A stretch of 64,000 nucleotides of DNA, from the NCBI GenBank assembly GCA_947493265.1, contig CANLQL010000004.1, positions 248,001-312,000 on the forward strand, in the 5' to 3' direction. Numbering within the stretch: position 1 is the first letter of the stretch; every line of letters starts with the position of its first letter. Source of the DNA: an uncultured Litoreibacter sp. Its GTDB lineage: Bacteria; Pseudomonadota; Alphaproteobacteria; Rhodobacterales; Rhodobacteraceae. A program made the position numbers and the translations under genes. Below, in pieces: positions 9,635-18,200 of the stretch. A model generated the notes under the pieces. That model was not told the DNA's origin. It worked only from the letters and a program-made list of their open reading frames with translations, and ran no database searches.

Positions 9635-10582
9635 CTAGACGGGGTTGGGCACAGGTTTGCCGTCAAAGAAAGCGATGACATTGTCCAGCGCCATCATGCC
9701 CATATCTTCCCGCACCTCTAGCGCAGCGGTTCCCAGATGCGGCAATAGCGTAACATTTTCCATGGCAATCAGTGCGGCGGGCACAGTCGGTTCGTGTTCA
9801 TAGACGTCCAACCCAGCACCTCCAATGCTGCCAGTCTCTAGTGCCGTGACCAGCGCAGCTTCGTCGATGACGTCTCCGCGGGAAATATTGACCAAGACCG
9901 CATGTTTCTGCATCGCATCGAACAGGTCTTTTCCGATCAAATGCCGGGTCTCGGCCCCTCCGGGCGTGGCGATCACGACGATGTCGGAAACTTTTCCAAC
10001 GTCTTCGACCGACGCAAGCTGTTCGGCACCCGCAACCTCCTTGATTGATCGGTTTGCGAAGACAATCTTGCAGCCAAACCCATGGTGACACCGCGCCGCG
10101 ATCGCCTGACCGATCCGTCCCATACCGACAATGCCAACGGTTTTGCCTGACAGGTGCAGACCAAGCATTTGTGTGGGCTGCCATCCGGTCCATTTGCCAG
10201 CGCGCACCAGACGTTCCCCTTCACCCGCGCGACGGGCGGTCATCAGCATCAATGTCAGCGCGATATCCGCAGTGGCGTCGGTGACGGCCCCCGGCGTGTT
10301 GGTAACTTCGATATCCTTGGCCCGCGCCGCAGACGCGTCGATATGGTTAAATCCGACACCAAAATTGGCGATCAATTGGCATTTCGGATTTGATGCGTTG
10401 ATTGCAGCCCCGGTGAAGGCGTCCCCCAAAGTGGGCAGAACCGCATCATAGATGTTCAGCGCGTCAGTGACCTCTGCCTCTGACATGGAGTCTTCGGTCT
10501 CGCGCAAGGTGACATCAAACAGGCTTTGCGCCTTCGCCAATACGCGATCTGGCATGGCCTTCGAGATCAGGAGTGTTTTCAT
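9635..10582 (-). CDS. D-isomer-specific 2-hydroxyacid dehydrogenase (glyoxylate/hydroxypyruvate reductase-like)
   Basis: NAD(P)H-linked reductase of glyoxylate, hydroxypyruvate or a similar 2-keto acid, 315 residues. The nucleotide fold is marked by GIVGMGRIGQA. The catalytic Arg is in NISRGDVIDE, the Glu in VYEHEPTVP and the His in LLPHLGTA. The start overlaps the stop of the csaA-like gene by one base, so it is the last gene of a proC-csaA-dehydrogenase unit. GyaR/GhrB-like activity is the best guess; the exact substrate cannot be read. Confidence 0.85.
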   Translation of the reverse strand: MKTLLISKAMPDRVLAKAQSLFDVTLRETEDSMSEAEVTDALNIYDAVLPTLGDAFTGAAINASNPKCQLIANFGVGFNHIDASAARAKDIEVTNTPGAVTDATADIALTLMLMTARRAGEGERLVRAGKWTGWQPTQMLGLHLSGKTVGIVGMGRIGQAIAARCHHGFGCKIVFANRSIKEVAGAEQLASVEDVGKVSDIVVIATPGGAETRHLIGKDLFDAMQKHAVLVNISRGDVIDEAALVTALETGSIGGAGLDVYEHEPTVPAALIAMENVTLLPHLGTAALEVREDMGMMALDNVIAFFDGKPVPNPV

Positions 10583-10920
10583 CAGTAAAGCCTTCCGCCA
10601 ATCGGTACATCTTTGTCGGGGGTTAGTAAGACCACCTCGTTATCGTCGTCCGGAACCCCGAGGACCAGAACTTCAGACATAAATTTTCCGATCTGTCTGG
10701 GCGGAAAATTAACGACCGCCATGACTTTCTTGCCGGGCAGTTCTTCTGGGCTGTAGTGACGGGTGATCTGGGCCGAACTTTTCTTTTCGCCAAGATCACC
10801 ACCGAAATCGACCCAGAGCTTGATCGCGGGTTTGCGGGCCTCCGGATAGGGTTCTGCCCGCGTAATCACGCCAACGCGGATATCGACCTTCAGGAAGTCG
10901 TCAAAGCTGATGTCACTCAT
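10582..10920 (-). CDS. csaA: tRNA-binding domain protein (CsaA-like)
   Basis: A 112-residue single OB-fold protein of the CsaA/tRNA_bind family (homodimeric; chaperone-like or tRNA-binding). FLKVDIRVGVI at the N terminus and VVNFPPRQIGKFMSEVLVLG toward the C terminus are the family signatures. It overlaps proC by 4 bases (ATGA) and the dehydrogenase by one. Confidence 0.88.
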   Translation of the reverse strand: MSDISFDDFLKVDIRVGVITRAEPYPEARKPAIKLWVDFGGDLGEKKSSAQITRHYSPEELPGKKVMAVVNFPPRQIGKFMSEVLVLGVPDDDNEVVLLTPDKDVPIGGRLY

Positions 10921-11732
10921 TTCGCAAGCTCCCGTCCCCGGTCCGCTGCCGCTTTCACGGCCCGCTCAAGCAATGGTGGAAAGCCGGTGTCCGGGTCCAT
11001 CAAAACTTCCAGGGCCGCCGCAGTGGTTCCCGCAGGGCTTGTGACGTTGACCCGCAATTGGCTCGGGCTTTCGTCTGAGCTTTCGGCCAATGCGCCCGCC
11101 CCGGCAACCGTGGCCTTGGCCAGCTGCAGTGCCATTTCTGCAGGCAGTCCTTGCGCTTGGCCGGCAGCAGCGAGGGTTTCGATCAGGTGAAATACATAAG
11201 CGGGCCCAGAGCCCGAGACGCCCGTCACGGCGTCAATCTGGTCTTCGTTCTCCAACATCACGGTTTGACCCACCGCCGACAAAAGCGCCTCTGCCAGGGC
11301 AAGGTTCTGCGGTGTCGCGTTGGCGTTTCCAACGATGGCGGTGATGCCCTTCCCAACGGCTGCTGGCGTGTTCGGCATCGACCGGATCACAGGCGTGGTC
11401 GCGCCGAAAACCTCTTCGAAATGTCGGATCGGTGTACCAGCAGCAATCGACAGAAAAACCGTGTCACCTTGTCCAAGCGGCAAGAGCCGTGGCAGCGCAT
11501 CGCCCATCATCTGCGGTTTAACAGCAATCAAAACTATGGCGGGATTGTCAGGGAGGTCGGTGTTTACGTGAACACCTTGCGATTTGACCCAGTCAGACGG
11601 CTTTGGGTCCAAGACCGTGACAGAAGATGCGGCGATCCCCCGTGCAAGCCAGCCCTCAAGCAGCGCCGAGCCCATCTTTCCGCAGCCCAGCAACACCAGA
11701 CCGCGCGTGTTAACGTCAGAAATATCCATCAT
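10917..11732 (-). CDS. proC: pyrroline-5-carboxylate reductase
   Basis: Last step of proline synthesis: reduction of 1-pyrroline-5-carboxylate with NAD(P)H. The protein has 271 residues. The N-terminal Rossmann motif is LLGCGKMGSALLEGW, followed by AVKPQMM. VIRSMPNTPAAVGKG and the C-terminal ALAESSDESPSQLRVNVTSPAGTT are characteristic of the family. Two adjacent ATG codons make the exact start uncertain by one residue. Confidence 0.96.
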   Translation of the reverse strand: MMDISDVNTRGLVLLGCGKMGSALLEGWLARGIAASSVTVLDPKPSDWVKSQGVHVNTDLPDNPAIVLIAVKPQMMGDALPRLLPLGQGDTVFLSIAAGTPIRHFEEVFGATTPVIRSMPNTPAAVGKGITAIVGNANATPQNLALAEALLSAVGQTVMLENEDQIDAVTGVSGSGPAYVFHLIETLAAAGQAQGLPAEMALQLAKATVAGAGALAESSDESPSQLRVNVTSPAGTTAAALEVLMDPDTGFPPLLERAVKAAADRGRELAK

Positions 11733-11756
11733 GTCCCCGCCAATTGCGGGGAAAGA

Positions 11757-12260
11757 TTAGGCGCGCCCGTAGGCTTCCGCAATGGCAACTTGCATCGCGT
11801 CTTTGGGGCTACGGTCGCCCCAGCAAGCCAGTTGAAAGGCGGGGTAGAACCGCTCTGATGCGCCGACGGCCGCGCTCAGCATGCGGTCGACCTGTTCTGC
11901 ACCGGCACCAGCGCCGCCTGACAAGATCAAACCGTACCGGTAGACCATCAGCTTTTGTGCTTCCCAGAAACTGAAAGCCCCCGTCCAGCACGTGTCATTG
12001 GCCCGATTCAGCACGTCGTAAAGCGCGGGTAATTTATCTGCCGGTGGGTCCATCTCAAAAGTTGAAACCATGCGCAGTGTTTCGTCATAGCCGGACCAGG
12101 CCAGCGTGATCGAATAGGTGCGCCACTGCCCCTCGATTGCCATTGCGATTTGGTCTTCTGCAATTCGGTCGAAGTCCCAATCATGGTGTTCAGCCAGTGT
12201 TTCGACCAGATCGATTGGGTGCAGATCCTCAGTTTCGAGATAATGTTCCAGGTTAGCCAT
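11757..12260 (-). CDS. YbjN domain-containing protein
   Basis: A 167-residue protein of the YbjN/DUF1790 type, which resembles type III secretion chaperones in fold; its role is not established. Landmarks are LVETLAEHHDWDFDRIAEDQIAMAIEGQW and the helical C-terminal half with GLILSGGAGAGAEQVDRML. The frame is open upstream, but the ATG at 12260 has AAGGGG before it and gives the family N terminus MANLEHYL. It lies about 25 bases upstream of proC and probably shares its transcript. Confidence 0.8.
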   Translation of the reverse strand: MANLEHYLETEDLHPIDLVETLAEHHDWDFDRIAEDQIAMAIEGQWRTYSITLAWSGYDETLRMVSTFEMDPPADKLPALYDVLNRANDTCWTGAFSFWEAQKLMVYRYGLILSGGAGAGAEQVDRMLSAAVGASERFYPAFQLACWGDRSPKDAMQVAIAEAYGRA

Positions 12261-12340
12261 GCTCAGCCCCTTATCCTGATGGCAAGCCCTGTTGTGATCA
12301 GAGGTGGTGCCTGTTCCACCATCTGTAAGGGCCCAACGCA

Positions 12341-12368
12341 AAGGATCGTCTTATTAGCAGTGATCCTT
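12341..12368. repeat. inverted repeat between moeB and the ybjN-like gene
   Basis: AAGGATC and GATCCTT, 14 bases apart, in the ~195-base gap that holds the ybjN promoter and the end of the moeB transcript. There is no T-run, so an operator is as likely as a terminator. Nothing else was recognised in this gap. Confidence 0.3.
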
Positions 12369-12456
12369 ACCAGATATGGTGTGCGTTTGGGGCGGCCCTG
12401 TAAACCCCCTAATTGCGACTATCCACAAGGTTTTGTGTTAACGAAACGTTACCGCA

Positions 12457-13497
12457 CTATTTATGTGCAGAGCCGCAAGCAGCACAATCCGCACGACGGG
12501 TGACCTTGATTTCGCGGTTTTCGCCGTACAGCGCATCATAAAGAACCAGACGCCCGGCAAGGGGCGCCCCGGCCCCCGTGATCCACTTGATCGCCTCTCC
12601 GGCCATCATGGCACCGACCACGCCCGGCAAAGCCCCAACCACGCCTGCTTCCGCACAGGACGGGGCCAAATCACCGGCGGGAATTTCGGGAAAGACGCAG
12701 GCATAGCAGGGCGCACCGCCCGCGGGGTGATACAAGCTGATCTGGCCTTCCCACTGGGTGATCGCCGCAGAGATCAGCGGCAGGCCCAGCGCTACACATG
12801 TGGCGTTCACCAAATGCCGGGTCTCGAAATTGTCAGTGCCATCAAGGATCAGGTCATACTCCGCAAACAGGTCTCGCGCGATGTCAGATGTCAGGCGTCG
12901 GTTGTAGGGCTTCACCTCGACGAAGGGGTTCTGTGCCTTGATCGCTATTTCCGCCGAAAACGCCTTGGGCATACCGATCCGCGCATCTGTATGGATCACC
13001 TGCCGTTGCAAGTTGGAGTTTTCGACGACATCGTCATCAATCACGCCAATTGTACCAACGCCCGCTGCGGCAAGATATTGCAACGCAGGCGCGCCGAGCC
13101 CACCAGCCCCGATCACCAAAACTTTGGCAGATTTCAGCTTCTTTTGGCCCGGTCCACCAACTTCACGCAAAACGATGTGCCGGGCATAGCGATCAAGTTC
13201 TGCCGGGCTGAAAGTGCCTGTTTTGGGGGTGTTCTTGATCGGCTCGGATTTTTCCCGCAGCTTCCCTAGTCCAAATCGGTAAGCCCAAACCAAGGCCGCG
13301 ACGCCTGCCAGAACCAGCCAGTTTTGCAAGGACCCGCCGGTGGCATCTTTCAGTGGATTGCCCACGGGAAGCGTCGCCTGAAAAAACAGAACCGCAACGA
13401 AAAGAACGATCAAAAGCGCGGTGACCAGTCGCTTTGAGATGCCAAACTTCGGCCCGGCAAACCAAATGACCCCAGCGATGAGCAGGATAAGCGCCAT
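12457..13497 (-). CDS. moeB: HesA/MoeB/ThiF-type adenylyltransferase with N-terminal membrane segments
   Basis: Adenylates the C terminus of a ubiquitin-like sulfur carrier such as MoaD or ThiS. Of 346 residues, the last ~250 form the E1-like domain: FSPAELDRYARHIVLREVGG, nucleotide loop GAGGLG (~130-135), Arg in NLQRQVIH, DGTDNFETR, and zinc cysteines CYAC and CAAC. Residues ~1-18, 24-43 and 59-74 are hydrophobic and would tether the enzyme to the inner membrane, which is unusual for MoeB. There is no rhodanese domain. Its start overlaps the dut stop by one base. Confidence 0.85.
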   Translation of the reverse strand: MALILLIAGVIWFAGPKFGISKRLVTALLIVLFVAVLFFQATLPVGNPLKDATGGSLQNWLVLAGVAALVWAYRFGLGKLREKSEPIKNTPKTGTFSPAELDRYARHIVLREVGGPGQKKLKSAKVLVIGAGGLGAPALQYLAAAGVGTIGVIDDDVVENSNLQRQVIHTDARIGMPKAFSAEIAIKAQNPFVEVKPYNRRLTSDIARDLFAEYDLILDGTDNFETRHLVNATCVALGLPLISAAITQWEGQISLYHPAGGAPCYACVFPEIPAGDLAPSCAEAGVVGALPGVVGAMMAGEAIKWITGAGAPLAGRLVLYDALYGENREIKVTRRADCAACGSAHK

Positions 13498-13967
13498 CAG
13501 TCACGCCCGGTGGAGCCGAAGCCCCCTGCCCCGCGATCCGTTTCCGACAGCGCCGCGGCATCCACAAATTCAGCCTGCACGACCGGGGCCACAACCATCT
13601 GCGCGATGCGATCACCATGGGCGATATGAAACGCCTCAGCTCCGGTATTCTGTAGAATAACACCCAAAGGGCCGCGATAGTCGCTGTCGATGGTCCCCGG
13701 TGCATTTGGCAGCGTGATCCCGTGTTTCAATGCCAGTCCGGACCGGGGTCGGATCTGAACCTCAAATCCAAGCGGTATTTCCAGATGCATCCCCGTCGGG
13801 ATCAACGCACGCCCGCCAGGGTCCAGAGTTATACCAGCTTTCCGATCCTCGAAGGCAAGGTTCGCCCGCAGGTCAGCCCCAGCGGCCCCTTTGGTTTCAT
13901 ATCGCGGCAGCCCAAGGCTTTGGTCAGCCCCGTCACCCCACAGTATTTTCACGGAAACCTCAGACAC
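13497..13967 (-). CDS. dut: deoxyuridine 5'-triphosphate nucleotidohydrolase
   Basis: Hydrolyses dUTP to dUMP, keeping uracil out of DNA and supplying the dTMP pathway. The 156 residues carry the trimeric dUTPase motifs in order: [42 protein letters not shown], and the P-loop-like C-terminal GGFGSTG. It has a GTG start with no spacer after the coaBC stop. Confidence 0.97.
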   Translation of the reverse strand: MSEVSVKILWGDGADQSLGLPRYETKGAAGADLRANLAFEDRKAGITLDPGGRALIPTGMHLEIPLGFEVQIRPRSGLALKHGITLPNAPGTIDSDYRGPLGVILQNTGAEAFHIAHGDRIAQMVVAPVVQAEFVDAAALSETDRGAGGFGSTGRD

Positions 13968-15161
13968 TTACGATAGCGCCTCTGCGATTTTCGCAGCCAG
14001 TTTCGCGGCCACCTGATCTTTGCTGAGCCGCGGCCAAGCGTCGGCCCCGTCCTTCGTGATCAGGGTCACAGCGTTCTCCGTGCCACCCATAATTCCAGTT
14101 TCCGGGCGGACGTCATTGGCCACGATCCAATCGCATCCTTTGCGTTTGCGTTTGGCGGTTGCATTGGCTTCGACATCGTCGGTTTCGGCGGCAAAACCCA
14201 CCACAAGCTGCGGGCGGTTTTTCTTCCGCTGTGCAACGCCTGCCAAAATGTCAGGATTCTCTGCGAAATCGAGTTTCGGAAGGGACTTCCCGTCCTTCTT
14301 CATCTTCTTGTCCGACGCGGTTTTGACCCGCCAATCGGCAACGGCGGCGGCAAACACTGCCGCATCTGCGGGCAACGCAGCCTCGACCGCATCCGCCATC
14401 TGCGCCGCTGTTTGGACCTTGATGACGCCGACACCATCCGGCGGCGCGACATCCGCTGGCCCGGTGATAAAGCTAACTTTCGCGCCCAGCGCCGACAATG
14501 CGCGCGCGATCGCTGTGCCTTGCGCGCCAGACGACCGGTTCGCGATATAGCGGACCGGATCAATGGGTTCATGGGTCGGTCCAGAGGTGACCACGATATG
14601 GTGACCTTTCAACGGACCATTCACCAACGCATCTTCGACGGCCGCAACAATGGCCAAAGGCTCAGACATACGACCGGGTCCATATTCACCACAGGCCATA
14701 TCGCCCTCATCCGGGCCCACAACCAGAACCCCGTCTTCTTTCAAAACGCCAAGATTTCGTTGTGTGGCGGGATGTTCCCACATCCGGACATTCATTGCCG
14801 GCGCAATAAGCACACGTTTGTCGGTTGCCAGAAGAAGCGTCGAGGCAAGATCATTGGCCAGCCCACCGGCCATTTTCGCCATGAGATCAGCGGTTGCCGG
14901 GGCCACGACGACCAGATCGGCAGCGCGGCTCAATTCGATATGGCCCATTTCGGCCTCATCGGTCAGATCAAACAGGTCGCGATACACTTTTTGCGCTGCC
15001 AAAGCAGATGCGGACAAGGGTGTCACGAATTCTTCGGCGGATTTGGTTAATACTGGCGTGACGGTTGCCCCGTGTTCGCGCAACCGACGGATCAGATCAA
15101 GCGATTTGAACGCTGCGATGCCGCCGCCAATGATCAAAAGTATACGTTTTCCAGCCAGCAT
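13968..15161 (-). CDS. coaBC: bifunctional phosphopantothenoylcysteine decarboxylase / phosphopantothenate-cysteine ligase
   Basis: Two consecutive steps of coenzyme A synthesis. In 397 residues, the N-terminal ~185 are the FMN-dependent decarboxylase (GGGIAAFKSLDLIR, PAMNVRMWEHPATQ, active-site Cys in MACGEYGPGRM). The rest is the CTP-dependent ligase (VTSGPTHEPIDPVRYIANRSSG, AAVADWRV, ENPDIL, VVGFAAETDD). It directly precedes dut, an arrangement common in proteobacteria. Confidence 0.97.
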   Translation of the reverse strand: MLAGKRILLIIGGGIAAFKSLDLIRRLREHGATVTPVLTKSAEEFVTPLSASALAAQKVYRDLFDLTDEAEMGHIELSRAADLVVVAPATADLMAKMAGGLANDLASTLLLATDKRVLIAPAMNVRMWEHPATQRNLGVLKEDGVLVVGPDEGDMACGEYGPGRMSEPLAIVAAVEDALVNGPLKGHHIVVTSGPTHEPIDPVRYIANRSSGAQGTAIARALSALGAKVSFITGPADVAPPDGVGVIKVQTAAQMADAVEAALPADAAVFAAAVADWRVKTASDKKMKKDGKSLPKLDFAENPDILAGVAQRKKNRPQLVVGFAAETDDVEANATAKRKRKGCDWIVANDVRPETGIMGGTENAVTLITKDGADAWPRLSKDQVAAKLAAKIAEALS

Positions 15162-15218
15162 AAGGGCCTCATTTCATTCAGTTGCTCTACATTTAGGCAT
15201 AAAGCGGCGTTGCAGCAA

Positions 15219-16055
15219 TCAGTTGCTTTTGAACGCATCGCAGGGATCGCCCGCATCGGCAGCAGGCTTTGTGACGATCCAAGCGTCAAACGGGGGGCTA
15301 TCGGCCGCACCAACCAACTGCCCGAAAGCCGTAACCGACACGTCCGGGGCGGCATTCCGTAGATAGACCGGCATCCCCCAATCCAGACGTGCATGGCCAT
15401 TCCCGGTGATCACCACGACTGGTCCGCCAGTTTGATCCAACGCGTCCAGCGCTGTTTTTGCAAAGGCCGCGTCCCGTAGACGCTGCGCTTCGACCATTCC
15501 GGGCAACATCGCTTCTGGCAGGGCGTCACAATGCGCCGTCCCTTGGTCTTTTTCCCGTTGGGCTTGCTGCGCGGCAGGCAAGGGCTGATCCAATCCGAAT
15601 TTCGCGGCATCCTCAAATTGCGCTGCGGCCCCTGTTTCGATAGCTGCAACCACCTTGTCGCGTGGCAAGGCGGCACCGAAAAGCGCAGCTTCAGGTGCGG
15701 CTGCAAATATCGGGGCGTATAGCTCGAAATCCGGCCATGCGCTGTCTGACCAACCCAGCGCTGCATCCAATGCTTTTTGATCCGCCCGACTGACAGACTG
15801 GCCCGCAGCGGCCTGTGCAGGGCTCAACATTTCAAAAACCAAAGCTTTCGGGGCGATGCGTTCAACGATCTTGGCCTGATTGGCGTGATGGGCCGGCGTT
15901 CCGTGCAACTCCCCCAGCAGAATGATGTCAGCGCGGGGTATCTGATCCAGCGTCTCGACGGTCAATTCTGCTGCAGCAGCCGAAAAGCACAAAGGCGCGA
16001 CAAGTGCCGCGCCTATCATGCTGGTCAGGTTTGGGAATGCAGGCAAAATCCTCAT
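15219..16055 (-). CDS. ChaN family (haem-binding uptake, Tiki superfamily-like) protein
   Basis: A 278-residue secreted or periplasmic protein with an N-terminal signal peptide (ends near CFSAAAA). The ADIILLGELHGTPAHHANQ block and VLVFEML-like strand, then VVVITGNGHARLDWGMP, place it in the ChaN family (DUF399). Members bind haem or iron-bearing ligands, or act as EreA/Tiki-type hydrolases. The start overlaps the rpoH stop by 4 bases. It lacks a Shine-Dalgarno sequence (the bases before its ATG read TTCCTCCT), so translation probably depends on coupling to rpoH. Confidence 0.75.
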   Translation of the reverse strand: MRILPAFPNLTSMIGAALVAPLCFSAAAAELTVETLDQIPRADIILLGELHGTPAHHANQAKIVERIAPKALVFEMLSPAQAAAGQSVSRADQKALDAALGWSDSAWPDFELYAPIFAAAPEAALFGAALPRDKVVAAIETGAAAQFEDAAKFGLDQPLPAAQQAQREKDQGTAHCDALPEAMLPGMVEAQRLRDAAFAKTALDALDQTGGPVVVITGNGHARLDWGMPVYLRNAAPDVSVTAFGQLVGAADSPPFDAWIVTKPAADAGDPCDAFKSN

Positions 16056-16930
16056 AGGAGGAATTCATGCACCTCGCGGGATTGCGCTTCAAGGTTTTTA
16101 CGCATTTTGACGAAAGCAGCGGCTTCCAATTGGCGCACACGCTCTTTCGACAGACCCAACTCATTGCCGAGGCTTTCCAACGTGCGAGGCTTATCGAGAA
16201 GTTTTCGTTCGCGGACGATAAACTGTTCCCGCTCGTTCAGCGACGACATCGCTGTGACAAGCCAGTCGCGCAATGTATCCGTGTCATGCTGATGCTCCAC
16301 ATGATCTGCGGCTTGCGGGCCATCGTCTTCCAATGCGTCGATCCATTCACGACCTTCATCCTCGGTCGATTGGGTCGCGTTCAGGGAATAGTCCGATCCG
16401 GACAGCCGACCTTCCATCATTTCCACATCATGAAGCGGCACGCCGACCTCTGTCGAAATCATCTGGTGCAGCTGATGCTTATCCAACTGCTCCCCACGGC
16501 CCATCGCTTCCCGCTCCAACCGGGCCTGGACGCGGCGCATATTGAAAAACAGGGATTTCTGCGAAGATGTGGACCCTGTGCGCACCATCGACCAGTTCCG
16601 CATGACATAGTCCTGGATTGAGGCTTTGATCCACCAGACCGCATAGGTCGAAAACCGCACACCGCGATCTGGATCAAACTTGTCAGCCGCTTTCATTAAC
16701 CCCAAACCCGCTTCCTGGATCAGGTCGTTCATCGGCGCGCCGTAGCGTTTGAATTTCGAAGCCATGGAGATCGCCAGACGCATATAGGCTGTGATCAGTC
16801 TGTGCAGGGCTTGTTCGTCCCGCTCATCACGCCAGGCGTAGGCAAGTTTCAACTCTGTCTCTGCGTCCAGAAGTTCCGCGCGCATTGCCGTGCGGGACAA
16901 GGAAAAATCGGATCGAGCATCAAGTGCCAT
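16052..16930 (-). CDS. rpoH: RNA polymerase heat-shock-type sigma factor (RpoH2-like)
   Basis: Alternative sigma factor of 292 residues. Region 2 shows LIQEAGLGLMKAADKFDPDRGVRFSTYAVWWIKASIQDYVMRNWSMVR, with the RpoH-type box near QKSLFFNMRR. Region 4 is LNEREQFIVRERKLL ... TLESLGNELGLSKERVRQLEAAAFVKMRK. The divergence from the main RpoH, with LGLMKAADKFD and a short C terminus, resembles the second paralogue of Rhodobacteraceae, which there serves the singlet-oxygen response. GGGGG lies before the ATG, and a candidate RpoE-type promoter lies upstream. Confidence 0.9.
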   Translation of the reverse strand: MALDARSDFSLSRTAMRAELLDAETELKLAYAWRDERDEQALHRLITAYMRLAISMASKFKRYGAPMNDLIQEAGLGLMKAADKFDPDRGVRFSTYAVWWIKASIQDYVMRNWSMVRTGSTSSQKSLFFNMRRVQARLEREAMGRGEQLDKHQLHQMISTEVGVPLHDVEMMEGRLSGSDYSLNATQSTEDEGREWIDALEDDGPQAADHVEHQHDTDTLRDWLVTAMSSLNEREQFIVRERKLLDKPRTLESLGNELGLSKERVRQLEAAAFVKMRKNLEAQSREVHEFLL

Positions 16931-16980
16931 TGGTTACCCCCATATCTTTCGGTCACAAAGCTTGTCTTGGTTTTTGTGAG

Positions 16981-17009
16981 TGATACGGTCCGTTTTCGAG
17001 TTTGGATCA
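16981..17009 (-). promoter_or_regulatory. putative ECF (RpoE-like) promoter of rpoH
   Basis: On the minus strand, TGATCC, exactly 18 bases, then TATCA, about 50 bases before the rpoH ATG. The -35 hexamer is identical to the TGATCC reported for Rhodobacter RpoE; the -10 is a partial match. It overlaps the region that also serves the divergent cobU gene. Confidence 0.5.
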
Positions 17010-17023
17010 AAGGAAGTTTTAAA

Positions 17024-17566
17024 ATGCGCGATTTGCCAGCCTTGAGCCTGGTCATCGGAGGGGCCTCATCCGGGAAATCGCGCTTTTCAGAGGCGTTGGT
17101 TCTGGCGACAAACCGCCCCCGAACTTATGTTGCAACCGCGCAAGCATTTGATGCTGAAATGCGGAAGAAAATTTCGGATCACCAATCCGATCGGTCTGAG
17201 GCTGGCTGGACCACGGTGGAAGATCATCTGACACCTTGGAAAGCGATCGAAACGCGCGGGCCACAGGACATTGTATTGCTGGATTGCGCGACCATGTGGC
17301 TGAACAACCTGATCATGGCGGAAAAGGATATCGACGACAATTTCGCGCGTCTTTCGGCAGGACTTCGGAATGCCCCTTGTCCCGTCGTTGTTGTCAGTAA
17401 CGAGGTCGGGATGGGGATCGTCCCTGAAAACGCGCTGGCCCGGCGATTTCGCCAACTGCAGGGGCGGCTGAATGCCGAGCTTGCGCAAGATGCCGATCTT
17501 GTCGTGCAGGTCATCGCCGGTTTGCCGCAAGTCTTGAAAGGCCAATTGCCCAAGGGTACGGAATGA
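17024..17566 (+). CDS. cobU: bifunctional adenosylcobinamide kinase / adenosylcobinamide-phosphate guanylyltransferase
   Basis: Nucleotide-loop assembly in cobalamin synthesis: phosphorylates adenosylcobinamide, then attaches GMP. The 180 residues include P-loop GGASSGKSRFSE at ~12-23, TYVATAQ, HQSDR, LLDCATMWLNNL and VVVSNEVGMGIVPENALARRFR, all diagnostic. The ATG used has AGGAAG 7 bases before it, although the frame is open further upstream. It overlaps the following phosphatase by 4 bases. Confidence 0.95.
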   Translation: MRDLPALSLVIGGASSGKSRFSEALVLATNRPRTYVATAQAFDAEMRKKISDHQSDRSEAGWTTVEDHLTPWKAIETRGPQDIVLLDCATMWLNNLIMAEKDIDDNFARLSAGLRNAPCPVVVVSNEVGMGIVPENALARRFRQLQGRLNAELAQDADLVVQVIAGLPQVLKGQLPKGTE

Positions 17567-18141
17567 CACGCTGGCGGTGGGTTCGTCATGGGCCGACGCA
17601 TCAAAAAGCCTTTACGGGCTGGCGTGACGTGCCCGCGGATTTGTCCGATACCGATCAGATTGCTCGTCTTGAGGCGCATTTGCCGCGGGACGCCGTCTTG
17701 ATCTCTTCCGATTTGATACGGGCGGTTGAGACAGCCTCTGCCATTCAAGGACCGCGCGAACGGTTGCCCCACAGCGCCGATCTGCGGGAATTTAATTTCG
17801 GCGTCTGGGATGGTCTGAAATTTGACGAGGTTGCCGCCCGCGATCCGGAGCTCAGCCGCGCATTCTGGGAAAAACCCGGTGATCTGGCTGCGCCTGATGG
17901 GGAAAGCTGGAACGATGTTGCAGCCCGGGTTCAACGGCAGGTTGACGATTTGACATCGCGCTACGCGGGGCGCGATATCATCGCCGTGGCCCATATCGGC
18001 GTGATCCTGACCCAGGTTCAAGCCGCCGGAAAAATGGACCCGTACAAAGCGCTGAGCTTTTCAATCGACAACCTTTCAGTGACCCAAACCAGTTTTGATG
18101 GGTCCAATTGGTCGCTTGGACCAATCAATCACATTCCTTGA
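17563..18141 (+). CDS. histidine phosphatase family protein (possible alpha-ribazole phosphatase)
   Basis: A 192-residue phosphoglycerate-mutase-like phosphatase. The catalytic RHG motif appears as VRHGPTH at residues 7-13. SSDLIRAVETA, LREFNFGVWDG and the second catalytic His in VAHIGVILTQ follow in order. Coupling to cobU (ATGA overlap) suggests it removes the phosphate from alpha-ribazole 5'-phosphate, the CobC role in cobalamin assembly. The family is broad, so that assignment rests on context. Confidence 0.8.
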   Translation: MTRWRWVRHGPTHQKAFTGWRDVPADLSDTDQIARLEAHLPRDAVLISSDLIRAVETASAIQGPRERLPHSADLREFNFGVWDGLKFDEVAARDPELSRAFWEKPGDLAAPDGESWNDVAARVQRQVDDLTSRYAGRDIIAVAHIGVILTQVQAAGKMDPYKALSFSIDNLSVTQTSFDGSNWSLGPINHIP

Positions 18142-18200
18142 TCCCCACCGCAAATTTTTGTCATTTTTCTTACCGCAGATGATCTGCTTAGGTGGCGGCC

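Noticed and set aside
16056-16621. AGGAGG-AATTC-ATG on the plus strand with an open frame of 184 codons
   Set aside because: It lies wholly antisense to rpoH, and the translated product has no recognisable features; the ribosome-site look comes from rpoH codons near its end.
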